Source: Paraescarpia echinospica
Lineage: Eukaryota; Annelida; Polychaeta; Sabellida; Siboglinidae
Direction: 5' to 3'
DNA: 64,000 bases
Assembly: GCA_020002185.1 (NCBI GenBank)
Contig: CM034539.1
Coordinates: forward strand, 4,983,467 to 5,047,466
Part shown: piece by piece, positions 48,168-60,022 of the stretch
Layout of the letters: each line of letters opens with the position of its first letter
Position numbering within the stretch: position 1 is the first letter of the stretch
Notes under the pieces: generated by a model
The model's database searches: none
Seen by the model: only the letters and a program-made list of their open reading frames with translations
What the model was told of the DNA's origin: nothing
Program-made: the position numbers and the translations under genes

Positions 48168-48198
<31 letters not shown>

Positions 48199-48280
48199 AC
48201 GCCGTCTTTTATTGCATATCCATGCGCATGCGCACTTCTACTTTTAGTGTGGGGTGGAAGGTTACGACTTGTTGAACAAC
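48134..48280 (-). promoter_or_regulatory. Promoter of the repeat-protein gene
   Basis: On the minus strand: leader CTGTGCTGAGAAG before the ATG, TATA-like CAATAAAAGAC (48204-48214), the perfect NRF1-type palindrome TGCGCATGCGCA (48223-48234) and AACCTTCCACCCC (about 48250-48262). Order and sequence match the promoter at 19564-19700. Confidence 0.75.
48168..48206 (-). repeat. (GGCGAC)n hexanucleotide in the leader
   Basis: Six near-perfect hexamers sit between the TATA-like box and the ATG, replacing a GCCGTGGCGCCCGGC segment in the other gene. They add about 30 bases around the expected transcription start. Confidence 0.85.
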
Positions 48281-48467
48281 AAAGAACGGTTCGGCTGTCC
48301 ACCGCAGACTGTGCTTATTGAACTCCTAACGCTACACGCTGTTCGGTGAAATGTTTCTTGTTTTAAGTGTAGTTGATTTCAACTTCGGTGTTCTGTCTGT
48401 CCCTTAATCGGCATACCACGATCATTTTGTTGTAATGATCACGTGATCTTATGAGCGTTATTGTTTA

Positions 48468-48808
48468 ACAGGTGTTTTGTGTCTGGCGTGTCCACATATG
48501 TTGTCCACATATGTTGTTGCTTCAATGTCGTGTATTTGTGCAGTACCACAACCAATCACGAAACAGGTGTTTTGTGTCTGGCGTGTCCACATATGTTGTT
48601 GCTTCAATGTCGTGTATTTGTGCAGTACCACAACCAATCACGAAACAGGTGTTTTGTGTCTGGCGTGTCCACATATGTTGTTGCTTCAATGTCGTGTATT
48701 TGTGCAGTACCACAACCAATCACGAAACAGGTGTTTTGTGTCTGGCGTGTCCACATATGTTGTTGCTTCAATGTCGTGTATTTGTGCAGTACCACAACCA
48801 ATCACGAT
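48468..48808. repeat. 82-bp tandem repeat with CCAAT boxes upstream of the repeat-protein gene
   Basis: Four copies. The first carries an extra 13 bp or so (a doubled TGTCCACATATGTTG), and the other three are virtually identical. Each ends in ACAACCAATCACGA, which on the gene's strand is a GATTGGTT box. They lie 335-675 bases upstream of the ATG. Confidence 0.95.
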
Positions 48809-48809
48809 T

Positions 48810-49244
48810 CTTCCAGCGGCGAGGATCGACGAAAGTATCGTAGTTCCACCTACGTGAAACATGTATCTTACCCAGGTCCGGGGGAGTCTTGGTTAAGGAG
48901 AAGCTCCGACAGGTATTCTTGTCAGTACTTTTGGGAGCTTTTTTTTATAGTGCTGACAATATACTTCTTGTCGGTGCTAACCAATATGGCTCCTGTGTGT
49001 GTTTCAAGTACAGATGGAACTGCGCCTCTAGTTGGGGTAAATAGTGATGTCACATGTGGGACGTTCGACTTCGCTTACAATGAATGACTCGATGCTGATT
49101 CTACATTTGTTAACACACACGCACGAGTGCATGCGTGCGTGTGTGCATGGGCGGACGAGATGTGGCCTAATCATATCCTTTATTGAAATAACACATTTTA
49201 ACAAGGTGCACTCTCCAGCCATGCACGTCTTCATGTCAATTCCA
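48810..49244. other. Unassigned, present only in copy 2
   Basis: No gene or known repeat recognised, apart from a short GCGTGC-rich patch near 49128-49145. Confidence 0.35.
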
Positions 49245-50884
49245 GAATGTCTACTACCAAAAGGTTCTACACATACATTTAAAACATCGCTGAAACAGGT
49301 CCACTGTGGCGGTATTATTTCGTTGCAAACAGCGATAGTCTTAATATGTTATTAACTATTTAATCCCAGCTAATTACACATACAAGTACATATAGGACAC
49401 ATAGGCGTGTCTTGCATTGGCGACATATTTAAGCGGATAGATATTCAGCAATTAAGACAACCGCTACATAATCATGCTCATTAGTGACATTCAGAAAGTC
49501 GCCAGTAGGTCGGAATGTCAACATTAATCTGGCAGCTGCATATTAAGAAATTACATAATATACCCGGTGAAATAATCTACAGTAACACGTGCCTGGAGTT
49601 GATTCAAATTCTTATGTTTGACGATTTGAACACTGCATGTTCCAACACAACATTAACAAGCAACTCTCAGCGGATTACATTTCTAAATGAAGTTAAATAT
49701 ATTTGGACACTACATAAGCCAATTGCTTATTTGGATACTTTCAATCTGGGTTTGTATTGAATGGCATTAGTGTACAATTTTGCTAAATATTGGCAAACCC
49801 CTACTACTGACTATAGTTTTGAATGAACGCCGTTTGGCCACGTTAAGAGTTATGGCGTTATGGTTGACAGTGTTACAAGTTACCCCACTGCGTGACCAAC
49901 TCTGTTGTCTACAAATATACAACGCCTTCCGCCAAGACAACGTCTGATTAAGATTGATCAAACAAGCATACTCTTTGTGAACGGGGAACGAATCGAAGGG
50001 TCATTGTTAATCTATCGAGGCCTACTCCCAAGCGCCGAGATCCATTTGCATCGTTTTCTATTTTATCTTTTGGCTTCCTTCGAACATTGATCGTTGGCGG
50101 TGTATCTGAAAAACACGAAGGTAGTAATTTACAGCTATTTCCACTTATTTACAATGATTTTTAATTGACAAATTGAGAACATTACCAGTCATTCCCCAGA
50201 TGGCGTCACTGTGGAATATTATTCGACAGTAAACAAACAAAAGCACACAATGCAACACAAATTGTACAATAGTTAGTCTATGTCGGGAGACTCTCACTAA
50301 GGTTTAAAAGCCGCTAGCGTGAGAGCCACCCACGGAAAAAGAACATTTACTGCAATTAGTCAATTAAACATAGTAAATGATTATTCAGTACTTTTATGTC
50401 ATTCATATCCGTATATTCATTTTATGGCGTTCACTCGTACTCTCCCGCTGTGGTGCACACCGTAAAAATATGAAGCGTTTCGATAGAATATCCACAAGGT
50501 CGACATAATTCAGCACATTAATGATGAGCCTACATGTGATTTATCAATGGCTGTTTCATAGGAAATCGTTTCATTGGAGAACACAATACCGTGCTCGGTT
50601 TAGACTAAAATATTGTTTGCTTTTAGTCGCAATTGCTTCATACATTATGAAAGACGAGACACGACACAGCTACTAAAAGCTTAGTGTAAACGGAGGCAGG
50701 TTAGATCTTCATAACCAGGGCTGCTCTGGTTCGGGAATACACACGGAAATCGGCCTATTAGTAAAACAGGATAACATTAAGAAATATTAGTGGTTTCGAA
50801 TAAATTTATGCAAATACAAGCGTGTAGGCTATTTATTGTATAATACGAAATATTCACGCAATTTCGAAATTCTGTTTGAATGAA

Positions 50885-51790
50885 AGACTCACAATAAAAT
50901 ACTATTATTGAAGTGTGGCGCAATTAACGAATTGTACATTATCGTTAGAGCACATGTAGTTAAGAAATGCATTAACCTATTTAATATACTAAGAGTTCGT
51001 GATATTTTGATGGCAATTTTACCAGTGTGAGCTGTCCAATCTAATGTTTCATGGTTAGTTGTGCTTAAGAAGTTAAATTCTTGAACACGATCAATGTGTT
51101 GGTCATATATTTTTAGCGTTAATTTGATATCCGCGGTACTTCGCTGTGGGAAATGAAACAACATGTATATATTTCGTTTGGCTAGCATCAAGAGACAGTT
51201 TGTTTACTGATAACCATTCACTTATTTATGTTGATGCTTAAGGTAATGTTATCAAACACATCTGAAGTAGATTGGAAGGAACAGAGTGGGCCTATTGGGG
51301 TAGGGTCATTGGCATATAATATCACATTGAATTTATCACTGGCGTGATGGATATTATTTTATATAGGATAAATAACAATGGTCCCAATATGGAACCCTGG
51401 GGGACACCTGTAGAGATGGGTAATTTATCGTATATTACATCACCGAATTGTACAAATTGGAGCCTATTTGTAAGATAACTGATTAGCCAGTGTAACGGTG
51501 TCTTGTCAATGCCGTAATGTTCAAGTTTAAAAAAATAAAATAGAGTGGTCTAGTGTAACGAATGCTTTTGATAGGTCTACAAAATTTATATATGAATATT
51601 TCCATTGTCTAAGCTTTGTAAAAGAGTTTCGGTCATTTCCAGTGTAGCCATCTCCGTAAAATGTGCTTTTCTAAAACCGTACTGACTTTTAAATAATATT
51701 CCATTTGTAATTAAATACTCACATAGTTGGTTGTACACAATTCTTTCGAAGACTTTGGAGATAGTCGGCATAACTTCAGTTTATTGTAAC
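50885..51790 (-). mobile_element. CR1/Jockey-like LINE fragment (reverse transcriptase)
   Basis: The minus strand gives SKVFERIVYNQLCEYL and the QYGFRKAHFTEMA block near 51680, YADD as FNVILYADDP near 51320, and the later LDWTAHTGKIAIKISRTL and TIMYNSLIAPHFN blocks near 51000. Stops and frameshifts interrupt it. It is unrelated in orientation to the LINE at 53352-62775. Confidence 0.82.
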
Positions 51791-51918
51791 CTGAACGGGC
51801 GCACAATTACAAGGGTTTAGATTACGAGGGCCCATTCAAAAAAGGTCTGCGGGCACGCCAAATTCCAAAGGTCTAGGAGGGCACGTGTGACCCAGCCCAC
51901 CCTGGATCCGCCTATGAT
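51787..51918 (-). repeat. Dispersed CACGTGCCC-type repeat
   Basis: On the minus strand GGATCCAGGGTGGGCTGGG, CACGTGCCC and TTTGGCGTGCCCG follow in the order seen at 46525-46612. Confidence 0.65.
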
Positions 51919-52329
51919 CTAGCTGGCGCCCTTTCTTACATAGCTGGTAGGCCTACCCATCATGCTTACATAATGTACTTAATTCAAGGAATTATGAATA
52001 ATGTTACGTCCGAAAAAGGCGCAGCTTCCTCGAGCAGAACGTGTCTGATGAATCGTCCCATATTCCGTTGAAGAAAAACTCAGACAATCCTTCCTGTTGA
52101 CCGAGGTGTGGTCGAGACCTTCACGACGTCGCGTCGGCCGATCGCAAGCAGCACGTCCACCCAATTCGACGTCGTGCATACAACTGGTTGTCACGTCGAA
52201 AATCGAAATAAAGAAACGACCAACGTTATGCGGTGACGTTATTTCCGTTTGCGTTCAATGCGCTGATGTATATGCAACTAAGCTTGCGCCTACTTCTATT
52301 TGCTTCAATTCCCGTCCAAAGAAAGACAG
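51919..52329. other. No gene recognised
   Basis: CpG-richer than its surroundings near 52080-52220. Open frames on both strands have no recognised family. Confidence 0.35.
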
Positions 52330-52735
52330 TCGCCTCGATTATCCAGGCACAGTGAGGTGGCTGCATTGGCCCCTCACTACGACCTGAATTATAAAGCTCG
52401 AGCCAATTAATGTTACCGGTAGGGGGCTTTACCCCAGATTCGGGTAGAGACGATGATTGGCTCTCAGGCCAACTATGAAATAACAAATTGAATAGGGATA
52501 CACTTTTATCAGACAATTATTAAACATTAAACTTATATTGAAACATGTCACACGCAAAATAAACCGACATTACACTTTTTTGTAGTTTAGTGCCTTTTAA
52601 TCACATGCATATTGACTAGGTGGCAGCTCTCATGGCTGTCAAGAAGTGGGCAGTCAAAACGTGACTCTGAGCCAGACTATCTTCCTGGCGAAGTCACGCA
52701 ACCAGGCGGTCGAACGTGAATTAAAGATAGACTAC
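52330..52735 (+). mobile_element. Short element of about 400 bp, inverted partner of 53533-53929
   Basis: Contains CTCGATTATCCAGGCACAGT, then GTAGAGACGATGATTGGCTC, and ends GCGAAGTCACGCAACCAGGC. The same sequence in reverse is at 53533-53929, about 85% alike by eye. Confidence 0.82.
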
Positions 52736-53059
52736 CCATATCGTTCAGAATCAGACGTACCTTAGTTATGTGCCCAAAATTGGGGTTACTTTCATAGGGC
52801 TACGAATGTAGTCGTACAAAAGAAGGCCTACGCACGCGCCTGCTCAGGCACTGCATGAGTCTTTATTATTATTTTCAAAATGATGTGTATGTATGTATGC
52901 GTGCATGTGTGGATGCGCGCGCGCGTGTCCTTGCGCATGCATGTGTGTGCATATGTATCTGTGCAATCTGTGCATGCGTCCGTGCATGCGTACGTGTATA
53001 CGTGCATTCATGCATGCATGCGTGTATTTAAGTATTTATTACCTTGACAACTCTGCCTT

Positions 53060-53345
53060 TTTAATGTTGCATAGCAGAATTAATTTGCCCAATGCTGGCA
53101 ATAATTTAATTATACTGGAAATTAATGTCGTTGGTACCGTTAACGGTACAGCCGGTATATTGAGCCAGTGCAATGCACATACTACAATTAAATTGATCTT
53201 ACATGCCCAATACTGGCCCAATACTATAGCCAGCATACAGCATGCAGCGCCACTTATGGAATGCAATTTTGGCTTTATATGGACCCAGCATTGGGCCACT
53301 ACAACGTGCCTGTACAGGTCCAGTAATAATCGAGGCTAGTCCAGT
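53060..53345 (+). mobile_element. Fragment or short relative of the EnSpm-like element
   Basis: Shares GCCCAATGCTGGC, AACGGTACAGCCGGTA and CAGCGCCAC(T/C)TATGGAATGC with the reverse complement of the right end of the 7.7-kb element (61860-62085), in the same order. Confidence 0.72.
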
Positions 53346-53532
53346 ACTGTACAGATATAATAATAAGATTTGCTGGTTTATGGATTATTTTGATAACAGA
53401 ACACAGCAAGTAAGAATTAATGAAGCAATATCCAGTGCGTTACCAATCAATATTGGGGTGCCTCAGGGTTCAGTATTGGGACCGCTGCTGTTCACCTTGT
53501 ACATCAATATGATTTGCCAAGTGTGGTAAAGC

Positions 53533-53929
53533 ATAGTCTTGCTTAACCGATTCTCGCCTGGCTGCGTGACTTCGCCAGAACGATAGTCTGGCTCTGAATG
53601 ACCTTTCTGAATGTTATATCATGAGAGCTGCCACCTAGTAAATATGCATGTGATTAAAAGGCATTAAACTATGAAACAAGTTTAATGTCAGTTTATTTTG
53701 TGTGTGACATGTTTCAATATAAGTTTAATGTTGAATACTTGTTATAGTATAGTATTATCTAATAAAAGTGTATCCTTATTGAATTTGTTATTTCATAGTT
53801 GGCCTGAGAGCCAATCATCGTCTCTACCCGAATCTGGGGGAAAGCTAACTTTGGCTGTAGCTTAATAATCCAGGCTGTTGTGATGGGACAATACTGCCAC
53901 CTCACGGCGCCTGAATAATCGAGGGTAGA
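53533..53929 (-). mobile_element. 397-bp element inserted in the LINE, with 6-bp target duplication
   Basis: Flanked by TAAAGC on both sides (53527-53532 and 53930-53935). It interrupts the LINE just before the YADD box. The sequence is the inverse of 52330-52735. No coding capacity and no obvious polymerase III boxes, so MITE or SINE is undecided. Confidence 0.82.
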
Positions 53930-54379
53930 TAAAGCACAGTAAGGTGGTTCTCTATGCTGATGATACAGCATTCTTTGTCTCTGAGAAGTTATGCAAAATA
54001 TCCAGACGCAATTGACTGCAGACTTAGATGTTGTTAGCCAGTCGCTCAATGCTAATAGATTGACTCTTAATGCAAAGAAAACCAAAACCATGCACTTTGA
54101 CACTAAAAAAATTGTCGAGGGGGAACTTCATATCAAAATTGGAAGGGAAACTCTGGAACAGCTAGGTCAGTTGCTTTAAGTATCTGCGCCTTTGGTTTGA
54201 TCCTGTTCTAAACTGGAAACATCATGTAGCCTGCATCAGTTAGAACATTTCACAACGTATAGGTGTGCAGTCACGAATTCGACCTTTCATCTCCGCAACC
54301 ACGACAAACACTCTCTTCAAAACTATGATCACCCCCATCATAGATTACGGCCAGGACATCATATGCCCAGCTAACATAA

Positions 54380-54780
54380 CAGTACTGGGCCAATACTGGG
54401 CTAATACCTACCGCCGGTTGATGTGGTACTGGCCCGATAACCTAATCCAGCACTGGCCCAATACATGCTCTGCACAGAGGCTGTTAACTGGGCCAATACT
54501 GGCATGTTGTACTGGCCCAATGCTTGTCCAGTACTGCTACAGTGCATTGGTCCAGTACTGGCCCAGTAATGGCAGGCGGTACTGGCACAATACTGGCCCA
54601 GTACTGTGTCGGTACGGCTTGCTGAACTGACCCAATGCTGAAGCAGTAATGGTCCAGCATTGACCCGGTACTGGCACAGTACATTGGCACGTTAATGTGC
54701 CATTACTAGCATCATATGCTGGCATAATATTGGAACACTAATGGCCCAGTACACTATTGTATACTGGACTGGTCAAATAT
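54380..54780. repeat. Subterminal GGCCCAGTACT repeats
   Basis: More than a dozen degenerate copies of ACTGGGCCAATACTGG and relatives in both orientations, next to the left terminus of the transposon. In CACTA elements such arrays bind the element's own proteins. Confidence 0.75.
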
Positions 54781-54872
54781 AGGAATATTTGTGGCCTAAC
54801 ATTGATATGTACAGTAGTATATCTGTATGAGATAGAAACAAAAGCCAGGATATGAAACAAAACATGAACAGT

Positions 54873-54878
54873 TTTATT
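54873..54878 (-). promoter_or_regulatory. Polyadenylation signal of the DUF4806 gene
   Basis: AATAAA on the minus strand, 14 bases beyond the TAA stop at 54892-54894. Confidence 0.55.
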
Positions 54879-55764
54879 CATATAAAAATAATTATACATC
54901 ATTGGCATGATCATGCCTGTCCTGTGCACGACGCTTCCTCCCGCCATGCCTGTCTCCTGCGTTCCTCAGCCACAGCATCATCTCTTTCTGTACAGTCGAC
55001 TCGGTGATCCCTTGAATGAAAGGATTCCTCATAACGGCCCCTGAAACACACACACACACATATATATACATCAATGCACTTCCTAAACAATAATTTATTT
55101 TCCAGTTTGATCTCATAACATCTTTTTGTTCCCAAAATTAAGCTCAACCTGGGCGGGCTTTAACTGTAGTTTTGCACAAACTCAGGAATAGACTCCCCAT
55201 CACTTTAAAACCATCTGAAACTAGGTACCTTCTGCAAATAGTAAATAACAACACATTTTTTCTACATTGCAATCCCATCCTACCATAATTTTCTGTATAT
55301 AATATGCCAAAGAAATTATGGTAAATCCTCAGTGGTCCTCACTCTTTGAGTTCAAGTCCCTGAGGATTTAGGGGCCATAAAAAATTATTATTTGAAAAGA
55401 CGTCTCTCATATTAACTAATCCATAATCATTATTAATCCTTAGTTTGTACTGTAAGCAAGTAGATATAAAAGGATGAAGTAGCTATACTGGTACACACGT
55501 GTAATGAAACTGCTCAACAGCAGACTGCCAAATGCCTTTTTAGTTTCTTCTGTTTGGCTTTTCCAGCCACTTTTGCCTGCCTAGTTGTACTGAATGGCAA
55601 CGGCATGGTGTAGCACATGCGACATCACACGCCGCACATTTTCTTTGACGTTGCCGCCGCCGCCAATAGAGGCCAAGTCATGGGTCTGCAAACATACAGC
55701 ACACACCAAAATGTTAATGAAAGCCCATGGTATAGGGGCTGCATAATCAGCTGGATATAAACAT

Positions 55765-56335
55765 GTTAGTACTGGGTAGCAGAGGGGAAGTTTCGAATCG
55801 GAAATCAGTTTTGAGTGGAGGATCAAATACCTATACTATTCTTAATAATATTACATATATCAATGACTTAGATGATGACATAAGAGCTATTCCAGAAATA
55901 AATGTACGGGGGGGGGGGCTGAAAGCACCATCCATATTTATTTTTTCTAATTTAATTGTATATGAGTGCTGTGATAATAGCAGTCCCCCCACTGCACATC
56001 ATATAAAAATAACAGACCCCACACAATATTTATGGAATAACACTAACAAGCAAAACACTTAAATTTGTGGACAACACAAATGTGTTTAGAAAGGTTAAAG
56101 ATGATGGGGGAAAATGTTCGAGAGGATCTAGAAATGGCCTGAAAATGGTGGATGTTATTCACTTTTGGGAAATGTAAAATTTGTAATGCCTACACATAGA
56201 ACATACAAGGAAACTATAAAATGAATACAAATATATTGCAGGTTTTATTACGACATTTAAAACACTTGAGATGAAGATATTAAGAGATCAATTAGAAGTT
56301 TTCATTATTTTCCCTTAGAAAGAATGATGTAACAA
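55765..56335 (+). mobile_element. Degenerate LINE reverse transcriptase fragment
   Basis: Broken plus-strand frames give GSRGEVSNRKSVLSG, YINDLDDDI and LKFVDDTNVFRKVKDDG, the YADD-region signature of a CR1-like LINE (here FVDDT), then EMKILRDQLEVF. It sits in an intron of the DUF4806 gene and contains a run of ten G at 55909-55918. Confidence 0.65.
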
Positions 56336-57860
56336 TGCAAAAATAAGACTAAACTATAAACATGATCATACAAATACTCACCACCAGGTTTTTGACGTTC
56401 TTGTCGAGCAGTCTGACCTCCAGCTCCTCGACCTTGTTTACACTTGGCAGTGGGAAATCTATGTCCTCTGGCAGCTCTTTACGTTTCCACTATGCAGTGT
56501 TTTTATCTGCTTCCGCAGAGTGGCCAGCTCTTGCACCACGCCATCCAGTGTCAGTTGGATGGCTGTCATACCTGACAGCATCTCCCTCTCAAAAGCTGCC
56601 AAAAATAAATACAACATGTAGAGTATTTAAAAAATACTATGCACCTTGACTAGTACACATAATAGAAAACATGTATAGAGATGGCTACGTGCTAATATAG
56701 TCAAGAGTTTATTTTAAGATAGCATTTACTGTGCATGAAAATATTATTTTTTTTCGTTTTATTACTAGTATATTTTAATGCATTTTTTTCTGCATGAGAG
56801 AATTGTCACGAATACGTACTTGTCCGACCTAACATCGTAACACTTTCCAATGTTTTATTGTATTGACTGCAATGATAACACATGGCAATAAATCTAATCT
56901 TATTTCGTTTTTAAACTTGCAAAAACAAGGCTTTTGCACTCTTTATACACCTACATATTTGTGTCAGGGCTAAAGCTGTAAAGATAAAGGATATAGATGT
57001 TCATATCTTGTATTGTGGCCATATGTTAGGATTAGAATAATTACCTGAAAACTGTCTGGCTGATGATGGCGATAACACTGCTGATCCCAACGCGGATGAA
57101 GGTGTCCTCCAACTTGGTGGAGTACTTGGTGTGGTCCTCCACATTGGAATCCTCTCATCTGTCAAATCTGAAAACATGAAGTGTGTATTTACAAAGATAC
57201 AAACAAACAACACGCCAGCCTGGGTTACTTGACAATTAATAACAAGCACATAGCAGCACTTTATATTATAGTACCAGAATCACATGGGCAAACCAGTGAT
57301 TTACAAGGTGATTCGAATTATAAAGACATTGATTAGCACCTGAATAACACAAGTGTGTCATAAATGGATGTTATTAAACTGGTCTATGATGGAATTCATT
57401 GCAACATGTGTGTCTAAGATTACACATTATTCCATTACGAAGTATGACCATTGACCAATATATTACAAGATACAATATAATATATTGGTCAGGCATTCAC
57501 ACAGAAAGGAAGGTAATCATTCCAGGAAGATAAATATCAGGAACTGTTGGTGGCGTGGGTGCCCGTTGCAGTCTAGCATGTCATGCCTTTCCACTTCAAC
57601 CTTTTTCCGATTTCCTGACTAATGATTCGCATTCATCATCAACATCGTCATCTTCACTGTCATCTTGCAGATGAGCTGGCTTCTGTGTGTATCTAGGACA
57701 AACAAGAAATCTGTTGTTGAATACTTTAACATATCATATCAAGACACCTTTTTCTATGCAGACATATGATGTTGCTTCATAAAGATTTATAGGAGTTTAG
57801 GGTTAATGCATAATGTTGTTGTTGAAACAGATGTTGATGAAAACGTTTGCAAGTTAACAT

Positions 57861-58690
57861 GCCCCCGGGTTAAACCTTAGTTTAACCCGGGTTGGGCTAA
57901 ATCTCCATTTTGGGCTAAACTGGGTTAAACCCGGATTAAGCTATTTTTAGCCACATTTTGTCACAACATGAAAGAATAAAGCACACAAAGTATATTCACT
58001 AAGGATTAATGAACACCTGTGCACAATGTCACCCCACTTGGGACTGGGGGGCAGAGTTAATTGATCTATTCAGCAATTGGAAGACACTGCTTAGGCCTCA
58101 CTCTGGACACTGTCATTCAGTGTTGTGTATTGTCTTAGTTTGTGAGTTGAGCTAATCAACTTGACCATGAATATGTGGTGGCTCAGGTATCTTTGGAGGA
58201 TTGATGATGAATCCAGTTATTGGCAGTGAACACAAAGGGTAGATTACCACTTACCAGTCTGCAAGGCTCTATATCCTCCTGTTCCATAACCTGCAAGCTG
58301 ACACCACACTGTACTAGGGTAGATTGTCTGACTGGAATCACTGCACATCTTCAGAAGACTCAGCTAGTAATTAATGGCACACTGATAAAAAGGCCTTTTA
58401 TTTTGGACTTTCTGGGCTGGTTTAAATACATAAAAGGATTATGGTCTGAACTGGTGTCTAGTATAAGTAATTTGCATAAGGTGGATATACAACAATTTCA
58501 AACCATCATCAATCTATATACCAACTAATATAATATTGAGAATGTCCCTCTGATAATATCATCCTGAGATCTCCGATAGAGTAAAGCCTAATTTAACCTA
58601 GGCTTAACCCGGGTTAAACTATTAAAAACTTGGTTTAACCCACTGGGCTGGGCAAAACCAGTTTAGCCCGGGTTAAACCCCAACCATGGT
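57861..58690. mobile_element. Nested element with GGGTTTAACCCGGG inverted ends
   Basis: The left end has CCCGGGTTAAACCTTAGTTT and AACCCGGGTTGGGCTAAAT. The right end has TTTAGCCCGGGTTAAACCCC, its inverse. About 830 bp, inside the intron between DUF4806 exons 3 and 2. A short related piece (TTTTGGGCTAAACTGGGTTA) is at 59157-59180. Confidence 0.6.
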
Positions 58691-60022
58691 TGATGACTGT
58701 GCAATTATGTAACTGTCATGGGTAGTTTTAACTACAAGATACAAGAAGCTTTATTCACATGTGGAATTGCATAACATTAGCTCATCTGAGCTATTTTCGG
58801 ACAAACTAACCACTATTAAATATTTCTGCAGACTGCGTACCAACTACTCCGTTTGTCTAATATAACTAACTTAACTTAATAGTCTAGACTTGCTACAGCT
58901 GATGTTAATCCAACAATTATTAACACACCTCTTTGGCCTTTTGCTTTGATCTTCTTCTTCTGTTTGGACATCAGATGTAAATTCACCTTTACGTGCCTTT
59001 TGTTGCCCCTCATCATAGCTCACTATATAATATAATATGAAGACATCACAAGAATAGCCATGGGCAAGGATCAGAAATCAGATGTATTTGTTTAGGATAT
59101 AAACATAATCCCTAACCTTTTTAAGAATGTAAGACTCCCACCCGACACTAAACCGCCATTTTGGGCTAAACTGGGTTAAAATATTTTTCATGTATATTTT
59201 ATCACAATAATGTCAATATGATAGAATAAAGCAGTCAAATAGTTATATATTTATATAGCTATATTATCAATGTGAAAGTGATAAGAATCATAGTTAGCCA
59301 AATTTAACTTTGCCAAACTGTCATTAATTTAACAAGATTTTGCGGCATGCTGTTGCCAATAGTTTACTTATTGGGAAGGGCAATTTCACTAAAACATGGA
59401 AAATGGTCTTAAAATATTGTCATTGAATTTCCCAATTATTTTTTATGGTGGGACATAACATAAACTTTTTGGAATTTTGTTTTCAATCAATTATTTGCAC
59501 ACTGCATTATGTAAAAATTCAAACAATACGTGCAGAATTCACAAAATTCACCCATTCAACATCAATAATCAGGTGCCCCATGCAGCTGTAATGCGAGTCA
59601 CGATGTAATTAGATGCAATTAAAACCATATTATGCAATCAATTTATTATTTGTTTCTATAATTTAATACACTGTCTATTAAATGCATTTATTGTATATTT
59701 CAGCCATGTTATCAATGCAGTGTAGAAGGAGATTATCTTAAATATAATGTACACAACTAATTAAATACACCCATGTATACAAAATGTAGGATCCGGAGTG
59801 ACTCTTTCTCGCACGGCTTTGTTGATCGCTTGTGATGATTTGAATGGAGGCCAGTACGTCTTAGTTTTGTTAATAAGCCAGTTTGATGACACAACGTCAA
59901 CTTCACTGTGCTCACCAAAGACCACCACAACATACATGCTGGAGACCAACAAAAATATTTTAAAATGAATTTACATTGGAAAAATTAGTAAGGCAATTCA
60001 GAAAAATCACAGTTATGAGAAA

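Larger units (their letters stand above)
38284..50663 (+). repeat. Duplicated segment, copy 2 (complete, 12.4 kb)
   Basis: The full unit of the duplication. It holds the LINE tail (39100-39345), a hAT-like MITE, the dispersed repeat at 41583-41870, and the whole gene for the 849-residue repeat protein with its promoter and upstream repeats. It ends at 50663, where unique sequence resumes. See copy 1 for the breakpoints. Confidence 0.9.
54892..59938 (-). pseudogene. DUF4806 protein gene carried by the transposon, seven exons, disabled
   Basis: The minus-strand exons are 59938-59781 (MYVVVVFGEHSEVDVVSSNW, the usual N-terminal block with SNWL and YWPP), 59022-58929 (GEFTSDVQTEEEDQSKRPKR), 57692-57601, 57167-57045, 56595-56382, 55685 to about 55500, and 55040-54892. 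All joins up to exon 6 keep phase. The DUF4806 domain runs from ELPEDIDFPLPSVNKVEELE through SIGGGGNVKENVRRVMSHVL to the end block MLWLRNAGDRHGGRKRR. DUF4806 proteins are known as companions of transposons, but their role is unclear. Two defects are seen: a frameshift in exon 5 near 56490 and an in-frame TAG at 55581-55583 where the family has tryptophan. The exon 6 donor is uncertain. Confidence 0.8.

Noticed and set aside
48468..48808. CRISPR-like array
   Set aside because: Head-to-tail 82-bp repeats without unique spacers, in an animal genome. It is an ordinary tandem repeat.
53242..53529. 95-codon frame as a gene of its own
   Set aside because: The first part is transposon-fragment sequence and the second part LINE reverse transcriptase, stopping where the 397-bp element is inserted.
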